Part shown: positions 1 to 5,318 of the stretch, piece after piece
How positions within the stretch are numbered: position 1 is the stretch's first letter
Layout: each line of letters starts with the position of its first letter
Source: Burkholderiaceae bacterium
GTDB lineage: Bacteria; Pseudomonadota; Gammaproteobacteria; Burkholderiales; Burkholderiaceae
DNA length: 7,272 nucleotides
Direction: 5' to 3'
Assembly (NCBI GenBank): GCA_947372155.1
Contig: CANBSM010000150.1
Coordinates: 1 to 7,272 of the forward strand
The notes under the pieces: generated by a model
What the model was told of the DNA's origin: nothing
The model's input: the letters and a program-made list of their open reading frames with translations, nothing else
The model's database searches: none
Program-made: the position numbers and the translations under genes

Positions 1-501
1 CAAACTAGCATCGCTACAACACTAGACCTTCCGAGCTATCTCTTGGGCGGCGCCATGCTCTTGTTGGTCATGGTCTTTCATGGGGTGCTGTTGCTCCAGA
101 TTGCTAAGCGCTATGAAGTAAAGACTTTTCTGTATTTGGCTGAAAAAAATTACTCTGCTGTGGCGCTCTGTTTTTACGTGAGCGTCTTTTGTTTATTCTT
201 GACCCATATCGCTGAAATACTAATTTGGGGTATTGCTTTGTACGCACTCAAGTTGCTGCCTGCATTGGGGCAAAGTATTCTATTTAGTGGCAGTACCTAT
301 ACAGCGATGGGGTTTATGGAAGATATCCTTCCTGATGGCTGGAAAATGCTAGCTGTCATCATCGCTTTTTCTGGAATGTTTTCCTTTGCATGGACTGCAT
401 CAGTCATGATCTCCATGACCAAGAACTTCCGCCAAGCCTACACCAAGCTTCACATGAGAAAACTCAATATCTCATCCGACATCATTGATCGTTTTGAGTA
501 A
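1..501 (+). CDS. Ion-channel-like (two-TM/pore-loop type) membrane protein, 5' end outside the window
   Basis: This is an inner-membrane protein resembling small bacterial potassium-channel-family proteins. The frame is open back to base 1, so the true start is probably upstream; a TTG at 43 and an ATG at 55 fall inside the first hydrophobic segment and are poor starts. The visible product has a first hydrophobic helix (about bases 40-105), a second (about 160-270), a re-entrant pore-loop-like stretch with the pattern STYTAMGF (about 292-315), and a last helix (about 345-420) with the FAWTASVMISM pattern. It ends in a short charged cytoplasmic tail. In related channels the filter region reads like TYTTLGYGD; here GYGD is replaced by GFME, so K+ selectivity or even conduction is uncertain. 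The stop lies 3 bases before the flavoprotein ATG, so the two are probably co-transcribed. Family assignment rests on pore-loop position and helix order; it could instead be a non-conducting homologue. Confidence 0.6.
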   Translation, partial: QTSIATTLDLPSYLLGGAMLLLVMVFHGVLLLQIAKRYEVKTFLYLAEKNYSAVALCFYVSVFCLFLTHIAEILIWGIALYALKLLPALGQSILFSGSTYTAMGFMEDILPDGWKMLAVIIAFSGMFSFAWTASVMISMTKNFRQAYTKLHMRKLNISSDIIDRFE

Positions 502-504
502 TTC

Positions 505-1722
505 ATGAGCAAAACATGGGATGCCATCATTATCGGTGGTGGAGCAGCTGGCTTGTTTTGCGCAGGGGTTGCTGGCCAGCTAGGAAAGAAAGTGCTTGTA
601 CTGGATCACGCTGAGGTACTGGGCGAAAAGATTCGTATTAGTGGTGGTGGCCGTTGTAACTTCACCAATCTCCATAGCAGTCCTGCTAACTTCTTATCAC
701 TTAATCAGCATTTTGTTAAAAGTGCGCTTGCCAGGTATCCTTCTACAGAATTCATCAAGCTGGTGACATCTCATGGCATTAATTACCATGAGAAGCACCA
801 AGGCCAACTATTTTGCGATGATTCTGCCAAGCAAATCATTGAGCTGTTGTTTGCTGAGTGCGCCAAAGGAAATGTAACCATACGCCATCCAGTTTCTGTG
901 CAATCAATTGAGCAAGAGGGTGATCGATGGCTCATCCAAACGAATGCCGGCATTGAAAAATCGACGTCAGTAGTAATGGCGACGGGTGGTTTACCAGTGC
1001 CCGCCATTGGAGCTACCGCTTATTCTTTGGATATTGCAAAGCAGTTTGGATTAAATGTGGTTGATCCTAGACCTGCGTTAGTACCCCTTTCGTTTACTGC
1101 AGACAATTTCGGGGACCTCAGTGAATTGGCTGGCCTAGCTGTCCCAGTCAGAATTGCTTCCGGCTCTAAAGGTCATCGTTATGGCGCCTGTAGATTTAAT
1201 GAGGATTTGCTTCTGACCCATAAGGGCTTATCTGGTCCCGCAGTGCTTCAGGCAAGCAGCTATTGGGAAGAGGGTGAACCGATTCACATCGATTGGCTTG
1301 GTGCAATTGAGCGTCCTGGAGGTTTTAACTGTGATGAGCTCTTTAATCATGAAGAGAATCGCCTTAAGCTCACTGAAACGATTTTGGCTTCTGTGCTTCC
1401 CCAGCGCTTAGCTAAAGCATTTGCAGAACAGCGTAATTTAATGGGACGTAAGTGGGCCGAAGTCTCCAAAAAGGATCGTCAGGCTCTCAAAGAGTTAATT
1501 ACAAACTGGTCTGTAAAGCCAGCGGGAACCTTGGGGTGGAAAAAGGCTGAGGTAATGTTGGGTGGGGTGGATACCAAAGAGCTCGATGGACAAACGATGA
1601 TGTCGCGTAAACACCCGGGGCTATTTTTCATTGGTGAGTGCGTGGACGTCACCGGTCATTTGGGTGGACACAACTTCCAGTGGGCTTGGGCAAGTGGTTT
1701 TGCGTGCGCGCAATCCCTCTAA
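505..1722 (+). CDS. BaiN/RdsA (HI0933/YhiN)-family FAD-dependent oxidoreductase
   Basis: This is a cytoplasmic flavoprotein of 405 residues, the usual length for the HI0933-like family (PF03486/TIGR00275). The N-terminal Rossmann fold shows the dinucleotide motif IIGGGAAG at residues 9-16, followed by an acidic residue at the end of the second strand (LVLDHAE). The family signature GEKIRISGGGRCNFTN spans residues 40-55. An ATGG motif sits at about 159-162, a THKGLSGPAVLQ segment at about 238-249, and the C-terminal FAD-contacting block GECVDVTGHLGGHNFQWAWASG ends near residue 398. Physiological substrates in this family are mostly unknown; members have been linked to bile-acid reduction (BaiN) and named aminoacetone oxidase-like, and neither role can be inferred here. 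The ATG at 505 is chosen because the FAD motif follows directly; the ribosome-binding site is weak (TGAG in the preceding gene's end). It probably shares a transcript with the channel-like gene and converges on terC with only 19 bases between. Confidence 0.92.
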   Translation: MSKTWDAIIIGGGAAGLFCAGVAGQLGKKVLVLDHAEVLGEKIRISGGGRCNFTNLHSSPANFLSLNQHFVKSALARYPSTEFIKLVTSHGINYHEKHQGQLFCDDSAKQIIELLFAECAKGNVTIRHPVSVQSIEQEGDRWLIQTNAGIEKSTSVVMATGGLPVPAIGATAYSLDIAKQFGLNVVDPRPALVPLSFTADNFGDLSELAGLAVPVRIASGSKGHRYGACRFNEDLLLTHKGLSGPAVLQASSYWEEGEPIHIDWLGAIERPGGFNCDELFNHEENRLKLTETILASVLPQRLAKAFAEQRNLMGRKWAEVSKKDRQALKELITNWSVKPAGTLGWKKAEVMLGGVDTKELDGQTMMSRKHPGLFFIGECVDVTGHLGGHNFQWAWASGFACAQSL

Positions 1723-1741
1723 AACGCACCAAATCAAAAGC

Positions 1742-2503
1742 TTACTTCAATCTTTTCTTCTTTTCGCGTGAGCGGATATTTAACAGCTCAACCGATAGAG
1801 AGAATGCCATAGCAACATAGACATAGCCCTTAGGAATGTGAACCCCCATACCTTCTGCAATGAGTACCACACCTACAACCGTCAGAAATGATAAGGCCAA
1901 TACTTTGATAGAAGGGTGGCGCTGAACAAAATCCCCGATGGGCTTAGCGGCAATGAGCATAATGAGGACTGAAGCAAGAACTGCTGCAATCATGACGCTA
2001 ATTTGATCAACCATACCTACCGCTGTAATCACGCTATCTAGAGAAAAAATAATATCTAGTAAGCCAATTTGTAAAACAGAGCCAATAAATAAGGAAAGCA
2101 TTGACTTGGTACTGCCGCTCCCCGTGGAGTCAAGTTGCTCGTCGCCATGCTCCCCGACCTCGACTTCAACATAAATTTCTTTAGAAGCCTTCCAGATCAG
2201 GAAGAAGCCACCGAGTAATAAGATTAAATCTCGACCGCTAATGAAGTGATCCGAGATGCTGAAGAGGGGGTTGGTAAGACTCATCACCCATGAGAGACTT
2301 AGCAATAAAAGTATGCGGGTGACTAGAGCAAATAAAAGACCAAAGCGGCGAACTTTTTCCCGAATTTCAGAAGGGAGTCTGTTGGCGATAACACTAATGA
2401 AAATGATGTTATCAATGCCGAGAATAATTTCAAGGGCAGAGAGCGTTAGAAAGGCAATCCAAGCATTAGGATCACTCAGAAGCTGCATGGAACTTTCGAT
2501 CAT
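1742..2503 (-). CDS. TerC family integral membrane protein (YgdQ-like)
   Basis: This is a 253-residue multi-pass inner-membrane protein of the TerC family (PF03741), the short form without CBS domains, closest in pattern to E. coli YgdQ. Diagnostic features are the acidic membrane motif EIILGIDNIIFIS at residues 25-37, the loop plus helix FISGRDLILLLGGFFLIWKA at about 87-106, the second signature LLDIIFSLDSVITAVGM at 148-164, and AEGMGVHIPKGYVYVAMAFS at about 216-235. Asp31, Asp150 and Asp156 lie in hydrophobic segments and are the kind of residues thought to coordinate metal. TerC proteins have been linked to tellurite resistance, Mn2+ efflux and metal loading of exported proteins; the function of this subgroup is not settled. 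A soluble acidic loop (about 112-133) separates the two membrane halves, and the tail is strongly basic. The ATG at 2503 has only a weak AG-rich ribosome site; Met6 is a possible alternative. No manganese riboswitch fits in the 63 bases upstream. Confidence 0.93.
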   Translation of the reverse strand: MIESSMQLLSDPNAWIAFLTLSALEIILGIDNIIFISVIANRLPSEIREKVRRFGLLFALVTRILLLLSLSWVMSLTNPLFSISDHFISGRDLILLLGGFFLIWKASKEIYVEVEVGEHGDEQLDSTGSGSTKSMLSLFIGSVLQIGLLDIIFSLDSVITAVGMVDQISVMIAAVLASVLIMLIAAKPIGDFVQRHPSIKVLALSFLTVVGVVLIAEGMGVHIPKGYVYVAMAFSLSVELLNIRSREKKKRLK

Positions 2504-2566
2504 TATTTTCTTTTCTAATGTGGTCTTAAGGTAAAGTGTATCTAAGTAAATTCAATGTAGCCCTTT

Positions 2567-3544
2567 ATGTACAAGCCCATACAAGTTATCAGGATATTTC
2601 TGTTTGCTACCGTTGCATTTTTAGCAATAAATCCAGCAAAAGCAGCATACCCCGATAAGCCCATCAAGATTATTATTGGCTTTCCTGCGGGCGGACCCCT
2701 GGATGCCCACATTCGTCTTTTAGTTGATAAATTGCAATCCTCTTTGGGGCAAACCGTCATCGTAGATTACAAGGCTGGTGCTGGTGGTGCAGTTGGCGCT
2801 CAGTTTGTTGCTCAATCGCCGGCAGATGGATATACCGTGCTACTTGCAAATACAGGAACGATGGTCATTAATCCTGCGATTTATACCAAGTCCCCATACG
2901 ACACCTTAAAAGATTTTCAACCTGTTGCTAGAACAGCCCAGCAACCTCTTGCATTAATTGTCAATAAGGATATCCAAGCAAACACTTTGAAGGAGTTTGT
3001 GGCTTATGCAAAAGCAAATCCAGGAAAGTTAAATTATGGTTCTGCTGGTAACGGCGGAATTTCTCATTTGGTTCCGGAGATGCTCAAAAGTGAAACAGGA
3101 ATTTTTATGGTGCATATTCCCTTCAAGGGGAGCGCACCAGCATTTACGGATTTGATTGCGGGTCATGTGCAATTTATGGCAGAGTCTGTGCCGCAAGCAG
3201 CCAACTATGCCAAGCAGGGTAAGGTTAAAGCGCTGGCGGTTACTAGCGCAAAACGCAATCCTGCCTTACCTAATGTCCCTACGGTGATTGAAACTGGAGT
3301 TGCTAATTTGGATGTCGTTGGTTTTTATGGAATCTTAGCGCCTAAAGGCACTCCTCCGGAGGTTGTAAATAAGTTGAGCCAGGCTTTTAAGGAAACACTT
3401 GAATCACCAGAGGTACAGAAAAAAATGATTGATCAAGGAGCTGATCCAGCTTACTTAAATGCCGATCAATTTACTAAGTTTCTCGCTGCAGAAATGCCGC
3501 GCTGGGCAAAGGCGGTGAAGCAGGCAGGGGCAAAGCTCGACTAA
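2567..3544 (+). CDS. Bug-family (tripartite tricarboxylate transporter) periplasmic substrate-binding protein
   Basis: This is a 325-residue periplasmic solute-binding protein of the Bug/TctC family (PF03401), which binds organic acids and similar small molecules for TctAB-type tripartite transporters. Residues 1-26 form a signal peptide: basic start, hydrophobic core FLFATVAFLAI, and an AKA site giving a mature start AYPDKPI. The mature chain shows the family hallmarks: YPDKPIKIIIGFPAGGPLD (28-46) with the ligand-contacting Asp46, NPGKLNYGSAGNGG (about 151-164), HIPFKGSAPAFTDLIAGHV (about 183-201) and FYGILAPKGTPP (about 253-264). The usual GG-A-T-D segment reads GGPLD, which may affect ligand choice. 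No TctA or TctB membrane gene adjoins it; such orphan Bug proteins are common in Burkholderiales. The ATG at 2567 is chosen because it gives a full signal peptide, although no Shine-Dalgarno is visible. It is divergent from terC and converges on the globin gene with 7 bases between stops. Confidence 0.94.
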   Translation: MYKPIQVIRIFLFATVAFLAINPAKAAYPDKPIKIIIGFPAGGPLDAHIRLLVDKLQSSLGQTVIVDYKAGAGGAVGAQFVAQSPADGYTVLLANTGTMVINPAIYTKSPYDTLKDFQPVARTAQQPLALIVNKDIQANTLKEFVAYAKANPGKLNYGSAGNGGISHLVPEMLKSETGIFMVHIPFKGSAPAFTDLIAGHVQFMAESVPQAANYAKQGKVKALAVTSAKRNPALPNVPTVIETGVANLDVVGFYGILAPKGTPPEVVNKLSQAFKETLESPEVQKKMIDQGADPAYLNADQFTKFLAAEMPRWAKAVKQAGAKLD

Positions 3545-3551
3545 ATGATTG

Positions 3552-3941
3552 TTAGTTGGATTGATTTCTCATCCAATCGGCAGTGTTTAGAAAAGATTCC
3601 TCCAATTGCTTCGCAGCATCACCAGTAATTCCGCAATCTTCCATCGCCTTATACATACAGGCTAGCCATTGGTCTCGTTCTTTTAAGCCAATTTTGAATG
3701 GAAGGTGCCGAGCCCTCAACATGGGGTGACCATACCTGGGGGAGTAAATATCGGGGCCTCCCATCCAGCCAGTGAGGAAAAATTTGAGTTTTTCTCTAGA
3801 ATTGGAGAGGTCCTGAGGATGCATAGCTCTCAGATCCTCAAAAACCGGCTCTAGAGCCATCAAATCATAAAAACGGTCTACCAATGCATCAATTTGGTCT
3901 ATGCCGCCTATGGACTCATAAATGGATATTTTTTCCCTCAT
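3552..3941 (-). CDS. Group II truncated haemoglobin
   Basis: This is a 129-residue cytoplasmic haem protein of the truncated globin (2-on-2) family, group II (trHbO-like). The N-terminal IYESIGGIDQIDALVDRFYDLM covers helices A and B with the distal Tyr25 (B10). The LTGWMGGPDIYSPRYGHPMLRARHLPF block (residues 56-82) holds the E-F region and the proximal haem ligand His79 (F8). Trp92 (G8), in the RDQWLACM segment, is the group II hallmark, and the chain ends with helix H. Members bind O2 and are proposed to act in oxygen delivery, NO detoxification or peroxide chemistry; which applies here cannot be told from sequence. The ATG at 3941 gives the normal family length; no Shine-Dalgarno is evident upstream, and the ATG 8 bases further up is out of frame and runs into a stop. 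The gene is divergent from the phasin-like gene across 112 bases. Confidence 0.94.
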   Translation of the reverse strand: MREKISIYESIGGIDQIDALVDRFYDLMALEPVFEDLRAMHPQDLSNSREKLKFFLTGWMGGPDIYSPRYGHPMLRARHLPFKIGLKERDQWLACMYKAMEDCGITGDAAKQLEESFLNTADWMRNQSN

Positions 3942-3972
3942 ATTGTCATTTTAATACGGTAAATTCGGGGAA

Positions 3973-4001
3973 TTGGCAGTTTGCTAATTTGGGCGTAGAG
4001 T
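3973..4001 (+). promoter_or_regulatory. Candidate sigma70 promoter of the phasin-like gene
   Basis: A -35 hexamer TTGGCA (3973-3978, 5 of 6 to consensus) is followed after a 17-base spacer by a -10 hexamer TAGAGT (3996-4001, 4 of 6). Transcription would begin near 4008, leaving a leader of about 46 bases before the ATG at 4054. No transcript data are available; this is a pattern match only. Confidence 0.5.
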
Positions 4002-4013
4002 TAACTAAAGAAA

Positions 4014-4033
4014 TATCAATCGAAGTATCAATC
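4014..4033 (+). repeat. Perfect 8-base direct repeat in the phasin-like gene leader
   Basis: TATCAATC occurs at 4014-4021 and again at 4026-4033, 12 bases apart start to start. It lies between the candidate promoter and the ribosome-binding site. It could be a binding site for a regulator or simply chance in AT-rich DNA. Confidence 0.5.
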
Positions 4034-4042
4034 AATTTTTTT

Positions 4043-4047
4043 GGGAG
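4043..4047 (+). promoter_or_regulatory. Ribosome-binding site of the phasin-like gene
   Basis: GGGAG ends 6 bases before the ATG at 4054. It is one of the two clear Shine-Dalgarno sequences in the window and fixes this start over earlier in-frame options. Confidence 0.7.
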
Positions 4048-4053
4048 AAAAGA

Positions 4054-4581
4054 ATGGATGCAAAAGAACTTCAAAAATGGCAACGTGAAAAAGCAAAAGA
4101 ATTATTTGATTACTCACACACTCTTTTAGAGGCTGCCAAAAAATTAAGTGAGCATCATATGGCTGAGATTGAGTGGGGCATGAAAAATGCTCTTGATAGT
4201 GCAAAGTCAGCCGCTAAAAATGATTTAGCTAAACTCAAAGACTTGCAAGAAGAGGCTGCAAAAGAAACTGCGAAACGTGCAGCTGCATATCAAAAGAAGG
4301 TGAAAGCAGTTTTAAAAGATCTTGGCGAAGGTGCTGCTGATGAAACTGAGAAACATCTTGAAAAGGTTCGCAGCTCTTTGGTAACTTGGCTTGAGGATGC
4401 TGAAAATAAAATGCCAGCCCATGCTGACAAGCTATCTAAGGTTGTTCATGAAATGTCAACGACAGGACAAAATATGTTCAAAGAAGGGCGCCGTATAGTT
4501 AACCAAGTAGCTGAGACTGCAGAAAAGAATATCGATGACTTAGTTAAGAAATCCGGCGGTAAGAAAAAGTCTGATGAATAA
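4054..4581 (+). CDS. Phasin-like helical protein
   Basis: This is a 175-residue, highly charged protein rich in Ala, Lys and Glu that looks almost wholly alpha-helical, with coiled-coil-like spacing through about residues 5-165. There is no signal peptide or membrane segment, so it should be cytoplasmic. The EIEWGMKNALDSAKSAAKND segment (about 38-57) followed by a long K/E/A helix resembles phasins, the amphipathic proteins that coat polyhydroxyalkanoate granules. It ends in a lysine-rich tail (KKSGGKKKSDE) that could touch nucleic acid, as in some granule proteins linked to the nucleoid. No PHA synthase or depolymerase gene is in the window, so the role is inferred from composition alone; a different helical stress or DNA-associated protein is possible. 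It has its own promoter-like site, a good ribosome-binding site and a strong terminator, so it appears to be a well expressed single-gene unit. Confidence 0.65.
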   Translation: MDAKELQKWQREKAKELFDYSHTLLEAAKKLSEHHMAEIEWGMKNALDSAKSAAKNDLAKLKDLQEEAAKETAKRAAAYQKKVKAVLKDLGEGAADETEKHLEKVRSSLVTWLEDAENKMPAHADKLSKVVHEMSTTGQNMFKEGRRIVNQVAETAEKNIDDLVKKSGGKKKSDE

Positions 4582-4605
4582 AGCTCATTAAGACAAAGTA
4601 CAACA

Positions 4606-4635
4606 AAGCCGCCTCAAAACTGGGGCGGTTTTTTT
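4606..4635 (+). terminator. Rho-independent terminator, probably bidirectional
   Basis: CCGCCTC (4609-4615) pairs with GGGGCGG (4622-4628) around the 6-base loop AAAACT, with one G-T wobble. A/T pairs at the base extend the stem, and 7 Ts follow (4629-4635). It lies 25 bases after the phasin-like stop. On the minus strand the same hairpin follows the tryptophan-rich gene, whose TAA (4634-4636) overlaps the T-run, and is followed there by CTTTGTTGT, a weaker T-rich tail. Confidence 0.9.
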
Positions 4636-4855
4636 ATTTCCAGCCTTGTAACCATAATTCACTATTGGTGAGATCGCGCCATGCAATTTGCGTAGTTTTC
4701 TTAGAAAAGACGGCCTCAATTTCTACGAACTCAATTTTTTCGTTTGGCGGTTCCGGCAGAATGACTTTACTCACCAAGAAATGCTTTTGCTTGGCAATCG
4801 GTTTAACTGCCGTCCATTTGGTAAGGAGTAGTTTCTTAGGGCTAAGTCGATTCAT
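4634..4855 (-). CDS. TIGR02450-family tryptophan-rich small protein
   Basis: This is a 73-residue protein of the conserved Trp-rich family TIGR02450/DUF2389, whose function is unknown. The family pattern is clear: SPKKLLLTKWTAV near the N-terminus (residues 5-17), KHFLVSKV at about 24-31, a central EIEAVFSKK (about 45-53), then IAWRDL and the terminal W-x-x-GWK. There is no signal peptide or membrane segment. An upstream in-frame GTG at 4891 would add 12 residues and overlap the lipoprotein gene by 16 bases; the ATG at 4855 is preferred because family members begin just before SPKKL. With that start, 20 bases separate it from the lipoprotein stop, consistent with one transcript. Its Shine-Dalgarno is weak (GGGAA about 10 bases upstream). 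The stop codon lies inside the T-run of the terminator shared with the phasin-like gene. Confidence 0.82.
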   Translation of the reverse strand: MNRLSPKKLLLTKWTAVKPIAKQKHFLVSKVILPEPPNEKIEFVEIEAVFSKKTTQIAWRDLTNSELWLQGWK

Positions 4856-4875
4856 TAGTAATACATTCCCATTCT

Positions 4876-5193
4876 TTATAAGGCAGTGCACTGGTACTCT
4901 TGACCATTCATCTGAAGCAATCCTGAGGAGGGCATAAAAATGGTCTTCGATTCATCAGTTTGGCCTGGGCATTTCTCATCAAAGTAGCTTCGTGTACCCA
5001 AACTACCGCAATAATCTAACTTGATCCCCTTAAACTCCATTTGAGCCTTTCGCAGCACCATAGAAATCTTAGAATCCGAAGGGGAGTCGCAGCTCCAGGT
5101 GGTGTAGGTTTCTCGTTCGCAGCCACTGAGCCCGAGAAGGATTGAGAGGCAGGCGGCCAGGTAAATTGGGGGTGAGATTTTCAGGGGGAGCAT
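4876..5193 (-). CDS. Small putative lipoprotein, family not recognised
   Basis: The 105-residue product begins with a lipoprotein signal: a Lys near the N-terminus, a hydrophobic core (about residues 10-22) and a lipobox LSGC ending at Cys25, the expected site of lipid attachment. The residues after Cys25 are Glu-Arg rather than Asp at +2, so outer-membrane sorting is expected by the enterobacterial rule, though that rule may not hold here. The mature part of about 81 residues has four further cysteines (35, 62, 75, 102), enough for two disulfide bonds in the periplasm. I do not recognise a domain. It lies upstream of the tryptophan-rich gene in the same direction and divergent from the FAH-family gene across 125 bases. 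A real gene is supported by the intact lipobox and the operon-like spacing; the function is unknown. Confidence 0.72.
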   Translation of the reverse strand: MLPLKISPPIYLAACLSILLGLSGCERETYTTWSCDSPSDSKISMVLRKAQMEFKGIKLDYCGSLGTRSYFDEKCPGQTDESKTIFMPSSGLLQMNGQEYQCTAL

Positions 5194-5262
5194 CTCTAGA
5201 GGATAGCGATATTTCCAATATTTCGCCTAAGAAACGGGTTTGGTATTAATATTTACAGCAGA

Positions 5263-5277
5263 TTGTTTAATAAACAA
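5263..5277. promoter_or_regulatory. Perfect 15-base palindrome, candidate operator
   Basis: TTGTTTA (5263-5269), one central A, then TAAACAA (5271-5277) form a perfect inverted repeat in the 125-base divergent region. It lies 41 bases upstream of the FAH-family start and 69 bases upstream of the lipoprotein start. Dyad symmetry of this size suits a dimeric regulator, but no regulator gene is in the window and AT-rich DNA makes such repeats less surprising. Confidence 0.45.
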
Positions 5278-5307
5278 CGTATTGAGAAAACATTTAAAAA
5301 AATATTG

Positions 5308-5314
5308 AAGGAGA
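5308..5314 (+). promoter_or_regulatory. Strong ribosome-binding site that fixes a GTG start
   Basis: AAGGAGA is a near-perfect Shine-Dalgarno, with AAGGAG ending 5 bases before the GTG at 5319. It supports the GTG start, and hence the twin-arginine leader, over the first internal ATG (Met17, base 5367). Confidence 0.85.
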
Positions 5315-5318
5315 CGCT

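Noticed and set aside
43..501. TTG at 43 or ATG at 55 as the start of the channel-like gene
   Set aside because: The frame is open to the left edge and these codons fall in the first hydrophobic helix, so the gene is better treated as 5'-partial.
783..1007. Minus-strand frame inside the flavoprotein gene
   Set aside because: It lies wholly inside a well supported gene and shows no recognisable motif.
2256..2534. Plus-strand frame opposite terC
   Set aside because: It is antisense to conserved TerC motifs and low in protein-like character.
2504..2566. Manganese (yybP-ykoY type) riboswitch upstream of the TerC gene
   Set aside because: The divergent intergenic region is only 63 bases and shows no matching hairpins; no convincing promoter pair was found there either.
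3555..3577. Hairpin TTGGAT/ATCCAA at the Bug/globin convergent junction as a terminator
   Set aside because: The stem is only 6-7 pairs with a 9-base loop, has no T-run, and lies in the globin coding sequence.
4856..4891. GTG at 4891 as the start of the tryptophan-rich protein
   Set aside because: It would add a non-family N-terminal extension and overlap the lipoprotein gene; the ATG at 4855 fits the family N-terminus. Not fully excluded.
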